Shown here piece after piece: positions 56,893-64,000 of a stretch of DNA of 64,000 nucleotides. The translations under genes and the position numbers were made by a program. The notes beneath the pieces were generated by a model. The model did not search any database, was not told the DNA's origin, and saw only the letters and a program-made list of their open reading frames with translations. How positions within the stretch are numbered: the stretch's first letter is position 1; each line of letters opens with the position of its first letter. Source of the DNA: an uncultured Sphingorhabdus sp. (lineage in GTDB: Bacteria > Pseudomonadota > Alphaproteobacteria > Sphingomonadales > Sphingomonadaceae); NCBI GenBank assembly GCA_947501885.1, contig CANMXN010000001.1:124001-188000 (forward strand), in the 5' to 3' direction.

Positions 56893-56933
56893 GAAATTAA
56901 CTTATACTTTATAAGAAAGGGTTAGATTTCACC
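56890..56933 (-). promoter_or_regulatory. second inverted repeat upstream of the hen1 terminator
   Basis: GGTGAAAT (56890-56897) and ATTTCACC (56926-56933) are a perfect 8-base inverted repeat. Inside it lies another copy of GAAAGGGT (56915-56922). In leftward RNA this makes a hairpin that shares three bases with the 5' arm of the terminator, and the extra ACCCUUUC could pair with the terminator's 3' arm. This is the geometry expected for alternative leader structures. The remaining gap to 57354 is very AT-rich and must carry the divergent promoters; no clear boxes were found. Confidence 0.5.
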
Positions 56934-57199
56934 TATCTCTATCAAATTGAGTTCATAGGGATTTTGCACGCATAGTAATTTTCGTGAATACGCATTGCTT
57001 GTAATGTTAAAATTAAGATCTGAAGTCATAACTCAATACTCGTGCAGTAATTATCAAAAGTCAACTATTTAGAAAACACAACGATTATACCTCGAGATCT
57101 TTCATATGATGAATTAGATTAATATGATGATGTCAATTGTATGTTTATAATATATTATAACACTTTTTGTCTAGTGAGGCTGATTAAGGAGCTAGGTGA

Positions 57200-57225
57200 T
57201 ATTTGAATAATAATATTTTCAAATA
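57200..57225. promoter_or_regulatory. inverted repeat upstream of the DUF262 gene
   Basis: TATTTGAA (57200-57207) and TTCAAATA (57218-57225) form a perfect 8-base dyad with a 10-base AT spacer, 130 bases before the DUF262 start. It could be an operator for that gene or for the divergent hen1 operon. In such AT-rich DNA, chance occurrence is possible. Confidence 0.3.
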
Positions 57226-57354
57226 AAATTAATATTTATTTTGTTAATTTTTATAGAAGAGAGATATTTTACTATTATATATAATATTTTATATTTAAAA
57301 AAATTAATATCAATGTAAAAAGATTGTTTCAACTTACTGTAGGATTTTTAATCT

Positions 57355-59154
57355 GTGGCCTATCAAACCCCTATCACAATCAAGACAGTGATAGATAAAA
57401 TTCGGAAACGGCATTACGTTCTGCCATCTATACAACGTGAATTCGTATGGGATACGAATCAAATAGAGACACTTTTTGATTCATTAATGCGAGATTATCC
57501 TATCAGCACATTCCTGTTCTGGAGGGTAGAGAAAGAACGTATCAAAGATTTTCAGTTCTACGAATTTCTTAGAGATTATCATGAGAAAGAACGTCGACAT
57601 AATCGAAAGGCTGACCTTGGCAGTGATGAGGATGTAATTGCATTGTTGGATGGACAGCAACGTATGACCTCATTGTATGTCGCATTAGCAGGTACATATG
57701 CGAAAAAAGCTCCATATTACAGTTGGGATAGTCCTAATGGCTTTCCGACGAAACGTCTATATCTGAATTTGCTCAGGCCATCTGAGTCCCTCGAAAGAGA
57801 ATTTGATTTCCGATTTCTTACAGAGGACGAAGTTAAAGACATTTCCTCGTTAGACAATGAACAAAGAGAAGGTGCTCAACCTTGTTTTTGGTTTGATTGT
57901 CAGAAAATTCTTCAGATCACAGATCTAAGTAAAGTGTCTATGTTTCTAATGAAAAGTGGACTTATGGATACGTCTAAATATTCGGAAAAACAGTCTGAGT
58001 TCGCTATTAATACACTAAATGAATTTTTTAACGTGGTGCATCAGAAAGGTACGATTAGTTATTATCTGGAAGAAGGAGAAGAACTTGATAAAGTTCTGCA
58101 AATCTTCATTCGGATAAATAGTGGAGGTACCAGACTTAGCTATTCTGACCTACTACTCTCTATCGCAACAGCGCAATGGCAGGAACGTGACGCTCGTGAA
58201 GTTATTCATGATTTTGTCGACAAGATAAATCAGATTGGGACTGGTTTTGCTTTTAATAAAGATATTGTGTTGAAAGCATGTTTAGTCTTATCCGACTTCG
58301 ACGTAAAATTCATGGTCGACAATTTTACTAAGGAAAACATGACAGTCATTGAGAGAGATTGGGACAAGATATCAAGAGTTGTTCGAACCGCTGTCGAACT
58401 GATTGCAAAATTTGGTTATAATCGTAACAACCTCCGGGCTACAAATGCAATCATCCCAATCGCGTATTTCATACTAAAGAATGGCTTTGAGTCTACAATC
58501 CTTCATGCCTCTGATCGGGAATTAGATAGGAGAGCTATTAAAGAATGGCTAGCACGCTCATTACTGAAGGGGGTGTTTGGTGGACAACCAGATTCTCTTT
58601 ATCCCAAAATGCGCGACTTGGTGAATCATAATCTAGGGAAATTTCCGCTTGCTGAAATTATTGATTATTACAAAGGACGACGTAAATCTATTACATTTAG
58701 CGAAGATGATATTAATGGACTGTTAGACCATCAATACGGACATATACAGACTTTCAGCAGTCTATCTCTGTTATATCCTGGCCTGAATCATAACTTTCAT
58801 TATCATCAAGATCATATTCATCCAAAATCATTTTTTAAGAAAACGTATCTAAAAAAACTTGGTTTTGAAGATGAGAAAATCCAAGCCTTCCAAGAGCGAT
58901 TCAATAGTCTTGCCAATCTGCAACTGATGCAAGAAACAACAAATCGAGAAAAAAGTGACACATCATTCAAAGAATGGTTGGAAACGAATTATCCAAGTTC
59001 GACTGAACGAGCAGCATATTTAAAACAAAACCATATTGATCCCGACGTATCTCACGAATTTAGTGATTTTGTCGAGTTCTCTGACCGACGCAAAGAAGCG
59101 TTAAGGCGAGAGTTTATTTCTATCCTAAATGTCACGGAAAGCGAATCCTCTTAA
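57355..59154 (+). CDS. DUF262/DUF1524 (GmrSD-like) protein
   Basis: Single-chain protein of 599 residues resembling type IV modification-dependent restriction enzymes. The N-terminal DUF262 (ParB-like nucleotidase) motifs are QREFVW at 27-32 and DGQQR at 99-103, with IRINSGGTRLSYSDLLLS further on. The C-terminal DUF1524 domain has an HNH-type nuclease motif, HQDHIHPKSFF at about 484-494, and NSLANLQLMQETTNREKSD. GmrSD proteins cleave glucosylated hydroxymethylcytosine phage DNA; the target here is unknown. The start codon is GTG with a weak ribosome site. It is transcribed divergently from hen1. Confidence 0.88.
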   Translation: MAYQTPITIKTVIDKIRKRHYVLPSIQREFVWDTNQIETLFDSLMRDYPISTFLFWRVEKERIKDFQFYEFLRDYHEKERRHNRKADLGSDEDVIALLDGQQRMTSLYVALAGTYAKKAPYYSWDSPNGFPTKRLYLNLLRPSESLEREFDFRFLTEDEVKDISSLDNEQREGAQPCFWFDCQKILQITDLSKVSMFLMKSGLMDTSKYSEKQSEFAINTLNEFFNVVHQKGTISYYLEEGEELDKVLQIFIRINSGGTRLSYSDLLLSIATAQWQERDAREVIHDFVDKINQIGTGFAFNKDIVLKACLVLSDFDVKFMVDNFTKENMTVIERDWDKISRVVRTAVELIAKFGYNRNNLRATNAIIPIAYFILKNGFESTILHASDRELDRRAIKEWLARSLLKGVFGGQPDSLYPKMRDLVNHNLGKFPLAEIIDYYKGRRKSITFSEDDINGLLDHQYGHIQTFSSLSLLYPGLNHNFHYHQDHIHPKSFFKKTYLKKLGFEDEKIQAFQERFNSLANLQLMQETTNREKSDTSFKEWLETNYPSSTERAAYLKQNHIDPDVSHEFSDFVEFSDRRKEALRREFISILNVTESESS

Positions 59155-59540
59155 TTTACCATTTTAATTTATTTCACAATTATGTTGATTGCATCAATGA
59201 AGGGTTTTTGTTTAATTTATCTAATAATGCTTACAATGTATCAAACATAGCTCTAGATAGTCTTCAGGTACCCTAGTGGTTGTAAACACTCTGATGAACA
59301 AGGCTACAGATACTGTCACAATGATCATATCAAATAGAGGATCATTTCGGCATCGGGCAACCTTCACAACGAACAAGGTTAGTTTTTCGAATCGATACAC
59401 GTCTTACGCCATTGACCGGGTGGGTTTGAAGGCAGTGCGCCTTGTTCCTGCTATCCGATGGCGAACTGAAACAAAGTGCAGACTTATTGAGGCACCCAGT
59501 CGAGCATTCTAACAAATTTAGGCCTCAACTGGAAGGCAAA
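59155..59540. other. gap between convergent DUF262 and SMC genes
   Basis: A 386-base gap. The first ~100 bases are AT-rich; the remainder has higher G+C and a small AAGGC/GCCTT hairpin at 59429-59443 without a T-run. A 78-codon open frame with a GTG start (59276-59512) has no ribosome site and no recognisable family, so it is not called as a gene. It may be decayed coding sequence. No clear terminator is seen for either neighbour. Confidence 0.4.
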
Positions 59541-61559
59541 TTAAGCAATTTTCGATTGCTCTGGTAGCACCAAGACACGATTTTCCATTGGTTTAACGAC
59601 TTTAGATGCAACAATGGACAGTGAGCCTTCTTGATCAGTACCCAGTGTTATTCGTTTGCCTGGATTTCTGTTGGTTGCAGGAAGTCGCCGGCATATGAGG
59701 TCTGCAAGTGCGCTGTCTTCAACAGCACAGATTATTTGTCTGTCAGCATCACACAGATGACCGAGCACTTCCGCCAGATGCACGGTGCGAAAATCATCAA
59801 CGTGCTGAACTGGATCATCTAGCAACACACTCTTCCAGCGGCTCCAAGCTATTGAGAGGTTGACAGACAAGAGAAAAGCTAACCCAGTCGCTCTTCTTTG
59901 GCCGCTGGAAAATACAAATTGTGGATTAACTTCTTCACCAACTTGAAGCCGCAAGAAGCGCTGAACGTCACCCCTTAGTTTGTATTCTATGTCTTCCCAA
60001 ATCGGATGAGGGCGCAATCGTTTATATAGTTCTGCCATAAGTGGAAGAACACGTTGTAATCGCAAATCCAAAGTTTCCGCTGCAGCACGCCTTGACGCAT
60101 CGAACAAGGCTTTGGTTCTCTGTTCACCAAGTCTTGCTTGTCCTAATTTAGTTTCTAAAATAGCTATTTCCTGCGACGCTTGATCCTCACGCTGCCTCGC
60201 TCTTGAAACCGACTGATTCAAAGAAAAGGTATCAACAATTCTGAGATCTCGTTCGACGGCCTCGCGTTTCAATTTCAATGCTGTGTCAAGGGCGTCCAAG
60301 CTAGCTATGGATACATCATCAATACCGAACTCAGTTACTTCGTCTTCGAAGTCTTTCACAATTGAGTTAGCACTCTCATGCTCGGAGGTTGCTATCTCTA
60401 GGCTCGTGCGAGCTTTCGATAGCTCGCCGTCAATTTCAATGACATTTTGTTCAATCTCCGCTTTTGCAACTGATTGGCTATCTAGTCTCTTGGCCAATGT
60501 TATTGCAGCCGCAAGCCCTTGTTCAAAGCGTTCTTGTCCCATGTTAGTACCACAAAGAGGACAACCATCATTGTGTCGCCCAATCTCGCGGCCCAGCCGA
60601 GCTAGTTCAGATATGTCTTTTGCTTGCTGGTTGAGTATTGTTGACGATACGATGTCTGCGCTTTGGGCTTTGGCTTTTTCAAGATTCTTAATTAAGTTTT
60701 CAACTTTGGTCTTTGCGTCTGTAATTCGAGCAGCTAGTTCGGGTAGTAATTGTCTGGATTGCTGAGCTTGAGAGAACTTTGCCTTGATCACTCCAATTTT
60801 ATCCATCTGGGAGGCAAGTTCTGAAATTAAGTTCCGTGCAAGATCTGGCATTTGATCAGTCGAAGCGTTGCGCCCTGTTAGTTCTTGAAGACGCTGAGTA
60901 GCATCACCAATCAACGAACTTCTCGGAATAGCGGCACGTGCTTGATCAAGTTGTTGCATGGCCGAAACACGACCCTGTTTGGCCCGGTCTAATTTGCCTT
61001 CTAATGTTTGAGTCTTCTCAGCGGCCGCCTTCTGAAGCGCTTTCCCACGATCTATCCAATCTTGAGAGTTTATAGCACCAAGCGCATTGCGTAGCAGAGC
61101 AAACCTGTCTCCCTCTTTCATGTCAAGACTCATCCGTGCTATGTGCTCATCACGAATTATCGTAGAATTACATAGCTGGTGGATTGGTTCGTTGGGGGTT
61201 AGGGCGGTGTCTACCAATCGGCTTTTGACTTCTTCAAAGCCTTGCAATTCTGTCTCTATTGGGGTTCGGCGAACAACGAACGTTTTGTTCTCGTCGGTAA
61301 AACCAACGTCAACGTAGCGATCAGACGCCTTACCGTGATTACCTGTCCACCAGATGTAATCGGCCACAGATTCACCAGCCGACTTGGCTTCCAAGTATTT
61401 ACTTATCGTTCCTGTGAGCGCAAACTCAACTGCATCGAAGATCGTGCTTTTGCCCGCTCCATTTCTGCCATCGATAACAGTAAAAGACGGGGAAAAATCG
61501 AAACGGACCTTATCGCGATAACCACGAAAACCGCAAACCTCAACATGTGCTAGTTTCAT
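59541..61559 (-). CDS. SMC-like ATPase with zinc hook (Lamassu LmuB-like)
   Basis: A 672-residue ABC/SMC ATPase. Walker A is GRNGAGKST at 31-39. A long coiled coil is interrupted by the zinc-hook motif CPLCG (Cys333, Cys336). The coiled coil then returns to the ABC signature region SSGQRRA (551-557) and Walker B VLLDDPVQHVDD (578-589). This is the Rad50/RecN-like layout of LmuB/DdmC in Lamassu defence, where the ATPase senses foreign DNA and releases an effector. It overlaps the 178-codon gene by 4 bases and is third in the SIR2 operon. Confidence 0.9.
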   Translation of the reverse strand: MKLAHVEVCGFRGYRDKVRFDFSPSFTVIDGRNGAGKSTIFDAVEFALTGTISKYLEAKSAGESVADYIWWTGNHGKASDRYVDVGFTDENKTFVVRRTPIETELQGFEEVKSRLVDTALTPNEPIHQLCNSTIIRDEHIARMSLDMKEGDRFALLRNALGAINSQDWIDRGKALQKAAAEKTQTLEGKLDRAKQGRVSAMQQLDQARAAIPRSSLIGDATQRLQELTGRNASTDQMPDLARNLISELASQMDKIGVIKAKFSQAQQSRQLLPELAARITDAKTKVENLIKNLEKAKAQSADIVSSTILNQQAKDISELARLGREIGRHNDGCPLCGTNMGQERFEQGLAAAITLAKRLDSQSVAKAEIEQNVIEIDGELSKARTSLEIATSEHESANSIVKDFEDEVTEFGIDDVSIASLDALDTALKLKREAVERDLRIVDTFSLNQSVSRARQREDQASQEIAILETKLGQARLGEQRTKALFDASRRAAAETLDLRLQRVLPLMAELYKRLRPHPIWEDIEYKLRGDVQRFLRLQVGEEVNPQFVFSSGQRRATGLAFLLSVNLSIAWSRWKSVLLDDPVQHVDDFRTVHLAEVLGHLCDADRQIICAVEDSALADLICRRLPATNRNPGKRITLGTDQEGSLSIVASKVVKPMENRVLVLPEQSKIA

Positions 61560-62092
61560 TCGCGTGCCTCGCTCAATTGCACAAGAAGTGCTTCAGGTGC
61601 TCCTCCTAAGAAAGATTCCACAAGTTCTTCAGGCAACTCTGATGTCCTCAACCTTATCTCATCTTCGATGTTAATTGGGTCGAGGTTTGGAGGATTTTGT
61701 ATTTTCACAAGCGGAAGCATTGCCAGATCGATATCTTCAGCCTTCGACACTCCACTTCTGACAATCTTTCGAGTGCCGATCAGGTTTTCCTCAATCGTAG
61801 CGAGAGTGACTTGCAATCCGTAATTTTCCTTTTCAGGGGTAAGCATGACTAGATAAGCATTCCAGGCTTTATCGCTTGCCCGCCGGAGTGAGAGTTGAAC
61901 ACTCTCTATGACTCGTCCGCTAACCTCTTGCCAACTTGAGATCAAAGTAGAGGCATTCTGGAAAACTAGAACAAATCCCAGAACACTATCGTTTTCGAAC
62001 ATCAGGACTGGAAGGCCAAAGTTCTCAAGCTCACGCACAGAATACTCGGCTTCAAGAAGCTTATTGCGAGACAATTCGAGGACTTGTTTCAT
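61556..62092 (-). CDS. small middle component of the SIR2-SMC operon (LmuC-like position)
   Basis: A 178-residue soluble protein without a motif I can name. It contains a mixed N-terminal domain (FGLPVLMFENDSVLGFVLVFQNASTL, LTPEKENYGLQVTLATIEENLIGTR) and an acidic C-terminus. It overlaps both neighbours by 4 bases, so all three proteins are likely made in fixed ratio. Lamassu systems carry a small subunit, LmuC, between the effector and the SMC gene; size and position fit that role. Direct sequence similarity to LmuC could not be tested here. Confidence 0.75.
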   Translation of the reverse strand: MKQVLELSRNKLLEAEYSVRELENFGLPVLMFENDSVLGFVLVFQNASTLISSWQEVSGRVIESVQLSLRRASDKAWNAYLVMLTPEKENYGLQVTLATIEENLIGTRKIVRSGVSKAEDIDLAMLPLVKIQNPPNLDPINIEDEIRLRTSELPEELVESFLGGAPEALLVQLSEARE

Positions 62093-63417
62093 ATGTCTAG
62101 CTCCGATTCTGCCGTTTCTCGAGAAAACCAGCGCGTCGCTGCTGCTCTGGCAATTGAGCCCGTTCCACCGACTCTAGCGACGCTAGATGGAAGACTCAGG
62201 TCTGCGGCTCCAACAGCAATCACTATATCGGGAGCAAGTATGGGCGACAGCTTCTCTGCTTCAAAAGTGCTCTGTACCTCGGATAAGATTTGGTTCGGTG
62301 TTCGGATTACGCGAATTTTTTGGCCATTGAGATTCCAGTAACTGTCGTCTGCATTTGCCCCTTTAGCGCGCAAACGGAGAATCGTCATTCCCAACAACGG
62401 TTCGATGACAGGCTCTCTCTTCGTTGACGGTACGCCAGGACTGCAACCTTCCAGATCGCGCCGAATGTGCCATAGCACGTTAGCATCGGAACTCGGATGC
62501 TCTAACCAGTCTTCATTGACATTTTCATTCATCGAATCGCTGTATGCATCTTTTCCAGCGTGTAGGACACGCCGGATTAGCGAAGAAGAAAAATTAACTC
62601 TCAATTGGTTGAGAAAGACTGCCCCTGATTCTTGCACATGATAAAACTCTGCCGCCCGATTTTGACCTAGTTCATATAAAACTGGGGCTTTCTCTTCGAA
62701 TTCGGCTGAATCACATGGGTCAACAACTATGATACGATTGGGATTGGATGCTTCAAGAGACATTGCTAATAAGTCATTGATGTAATCCCAATCTGTCCAG
62801 TAACCTACGACAATTAGATCACGATCAAGTAGTTGTTGTGATAGCCACGCAGAACAATCCTCTAACCTCTGCTTCGTTTCTGGTTCGCTCACCTGACCAA
62901 CCGCCCAAATTGTTGTGCTCTTATCTGACCAGCATCCGTGAAGTTTCAAAAGTGGCGAAACATCAGGTGGGAAAGCTGCCACCTGATTTCTGGTCAAACC
63001 CGTGGAGACATGTCCGGATAGATGATTGCCAGCCGTTTCTATAAGTATGTCGACATTCGTTGAAACTCCAATTGTGAGTGCATTAGTAATCAACAAATCG
63101 GCGATAGCGAAGTGTCCGTCGTTTGGATAGGCCGCAAAAGCATGATGATCCACATACTGCCTAAGGTATGAAGTAACCAATTCGTTCTGTTCAAAAAAGA
63201 ACTGAGCCTGATCATCTATGCTCTCTGGCAGTGGGGAGCGTGTTGTACCAAAGGTAGCATCATATTTCTGCTTTGCCGTCTTGGCGATACTGGCAGCGCT
63301 AGGCAGCGAGCTTGGGGGAGCCATCGATAACCCTGCTCCACATAACACTGCCAGCCGGTTGCCTAGTATTGCATCCACAGCTTTCTCAACACCTTGAGTG
63401 GGTGTGATCTGTTCCAC
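62089..63417 (-). CDS. SIR2-domain effector (predicted NADase)
   Basis: A 442-residue protein whose N-terminal half is a SIR2-like domain. The NAD-binding motif CGAGLS is at 26-31, STNVD (Asn121, Asp123) forms the substrate pocket, and His160 in LKLHGC is the expected catalytic residue. The C-terminal ~180 residues are of unknown fold and may contact the partner proteins. SIR2 domains in phage defence systems deplete NAD and arrest the infected cell. The start is GTG. It is first in the operon with the small protein and the SMC ATPase. Confidence 0.88.
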   Translation of the reverse strand: MEQITPTQGVEKAVDAILGNRLAVLCGAGLSMAPPSSLPSAASIAKTAKQKYDATFGTTRSPLPESIDDQAQFFFEQNELVTSYLRQYVDHHAFAAYPNDGHFAIADLLITNALTIGVSTNVDILIETAGNHLSGHVSTGLTRNQVAAFPPDVSPLLKLHGCWSDKSTTIWAVGQVSEPETKQRLEDCSAWLSQQLLDRDLIVVGYWTDWDYINDLLAMSLEASNPNRIIVVDPCDSAEFEEKAPVLYELGQNRAAEFYHVQESGAVFLNQLRVNFSSSLIRRVLHAGKDAYSDSMNENVNEDWLEHPSSDANVLWHIRRDLEGCSPGVPSTKREPVIEPLLGMTILRLRAKGANADDSYWNLNGQKIRVIRTPNQILSEVQSTFEAEKLSPILAPDIVIAVGAADLSLPSSVARVGGTGSIARAAATRWFSRETAESELDI

Positions 63418-63761
63418 TAAAATATCTTACTGAGTTTGATAATATTAAATATAAATTGATCCATACCATAAACTATTAATGAAAAATAAGAATAATTCAA
63501 ATTAGTATAAAGGGTTTAATTCATTTGTTAACCTCTAAAGTTAAAATAAGATGCTAGAATTTAAATAATAATGATCTTAAGCATTGCTGTTAACAGTAAT
63601 TTAAAATTATTGTAGAGTAGGGAAATCAGGGGTCATATACCGCATACTTTCATAAGATAACTAGGAAGGACCCAATGTTCAACTATTGACCTGCACGTGC
63701 TTACTCCGTGATTACCAGAGAAACGAAGCTGAAGCTTGAAAAATATTAAGTTATTGAAAAT
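63418..63761. other. right-end gap of the island
   Basis: An AT-rich, gene-free stretch of 344 bases between the SIR2 start and the tRNA. It must hold the promoter of the minus-strand SIR2 operon, though no clear boxes stand out. The imperfect att-associated repeat lies at 63697-63718. No open frame of note. Confidence 0.5.
63697..63718. repeat. att-associated imperfect repeat, right copy
   Basis: Partner of the sequence at 48027-48048, same orientation, two differences in the first 20 bases. It lies 44 bases inside the right attachment repeat. With its partner it suggests recombinase or excisionase binding at both ends of the element. Confidence 0.6.
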
Positions 63762-63808
63762 ATGGTGAGCCCTGCTGGGTTCGAACCAGCGACCTACTGA
63801 TTAAAAGT
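63762..63808. repeat. right attachment repeat (attR) within tRNA-Lys
   Basis: Identical over 47 bases to 47864-47910. It covers the 3' part of the tRNA, from one base past the CCA end through the anticodon loop. The island therefore supplies the 3' part of the tRNA it entered, keeping the gene intact. Confidence 0.93.
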
Positions 63809-63838
63809 CAGTTGCTCTACCTACTGAGCTAAGGGCCC
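63763..63838 (-). tRNA. tRNA-Lys (UUU)
   Basis: A 76-nt cloverleaf with encoded CCA. The acceptor stem pairs GGGCCCU with AGGGCUC (one G-U). The D arm is GCUC/GAGC, and the anticodon stem ACUGA/UCAGU encloses CUUUUAA, with anticodon UUU at 63805-63803. The T arm is GCUGG-UUCGAAC-CCAGC. It is transcribed leftward from its chromosomal promoter. It is the integration site of the island. Confidence 0.97.
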
Positions 63839-64000
63839 TCACCAACAGCATAATCTATAGATTCGCACTGTTTTTTTCGTTGTTCGGTTCCACTAGAGAC
63901 AGCTTGTCGATCGGTCAACCCGTTTTGGTGCACATTTGCGAAACAAAATATGGTTTATATTCAGATTATATATGGGGTCTCGCCATTTTCCCGCAATCTG
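63839..64000. other. chromosomal flank right of the tRNA
   Basis: Non-coding sequence containing the leftward promoter of tRNA-Lys. No gene or other element can be recognised before the window ends. Confidence 0.5.

Noticed and set aside
59276-59512. A 78-codon open frame (GTG) between the DUF262 and SMC genes
   Set aside because: No ribosome site, no recognisable family and an odd composition; possibly decayed coding sequence.

Overview
The window is a stretch of alphaproteobacterial chromosome of low to moderate G+C. Several traits point to Sphingomonadales or a close relative: an FtsZ that ends in an alphaproteobacterial-type tail (NIPRFLDRQ), a glycine decarboxylase split into GcvPA and GcvPB, a fused CysN-CysC, and the overall gene style. 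The genus cannot be named from sequence alone. The window divides into a conserved chromosomal part (1-47863) and an integrated genomic island (47864-63808) inserted at a tRNA-Lys gene.

Chromosomal part. Positions 1-17601 hold an almost complete division and cell wall (dcw) cluster, all on the plus strand with overlapping or near-abutting junctions: rsmH (5' end outside the window), ftsL, ftsI, murE, murF, mraY, murD, ftsW, murG, murC, murB, ddl, ftsQ, ftsA, and ftsZ with its own leader. A TPR/SPOR envelope protein, a dGTPase-like HD protein and an NAD(P)-binding protein follow. A tandem glycine riboswitch (21378-21558) precedes the glycine cleavage operon gcvT-gcvH-gcvPA-gcvPB, and then comes an acyl-CoA synthetase. 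The sulfate assimilation genes cysD-cysNC-cysQ run on the minus strand. An O-antigen ligase-like protein, an HI0933-like flavoprotein, a DEAD-box helicase with an RGG tail, a YaiI-like protein and an ABC-F ATPase are on the plus strand. A surface-polysaccharide sugar-nucleotide block (mannose-1-phosphate guanylyltransferase, UDP-glucuronate epimerase-like, wecC, wecB) is on the minus strand. Next to it lies the decayed C-terminus of a further nucleotide-sugar dehydrogenase. A small operon behind a Fur-like box, a sodium/solute symporter and a PhyH-type dioxygenase complete this part.

Island (about 15.9 kb). It is bounded by a 47-bp perfect direct repeat formed by the 3' part of tRNA-Lys(UUU); the intact tRNA is at the right end. 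The left end carries a P4-type integrase, a coupled unknown gene and an AlpA/excisionase-like regulator. A compact structured non-coding stretch follows, then a C4-like antisense RNA whose arm is complementary to the ribosome-binding site of a small lipoprotein gene, and then a small membrane protein. The cargo looks like three defence or repair modules: (1) a Hen1-RlaP-Pnkp RNA repair operon whose leader contains an intrinsic terminator directly before hen1; (2) a single-chain DUF262/DUF1524 (GmrSD-like) protein; (3) a SIR2 - small protein - zinc-hook SMC operon with the gene order of Lamassu systems. Together they suggest a mobile island that cuts foreign DNA, depletes NAD on infection and repairs RNA cut by nucleases. 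The function of the island as a whole is inference from domain content.
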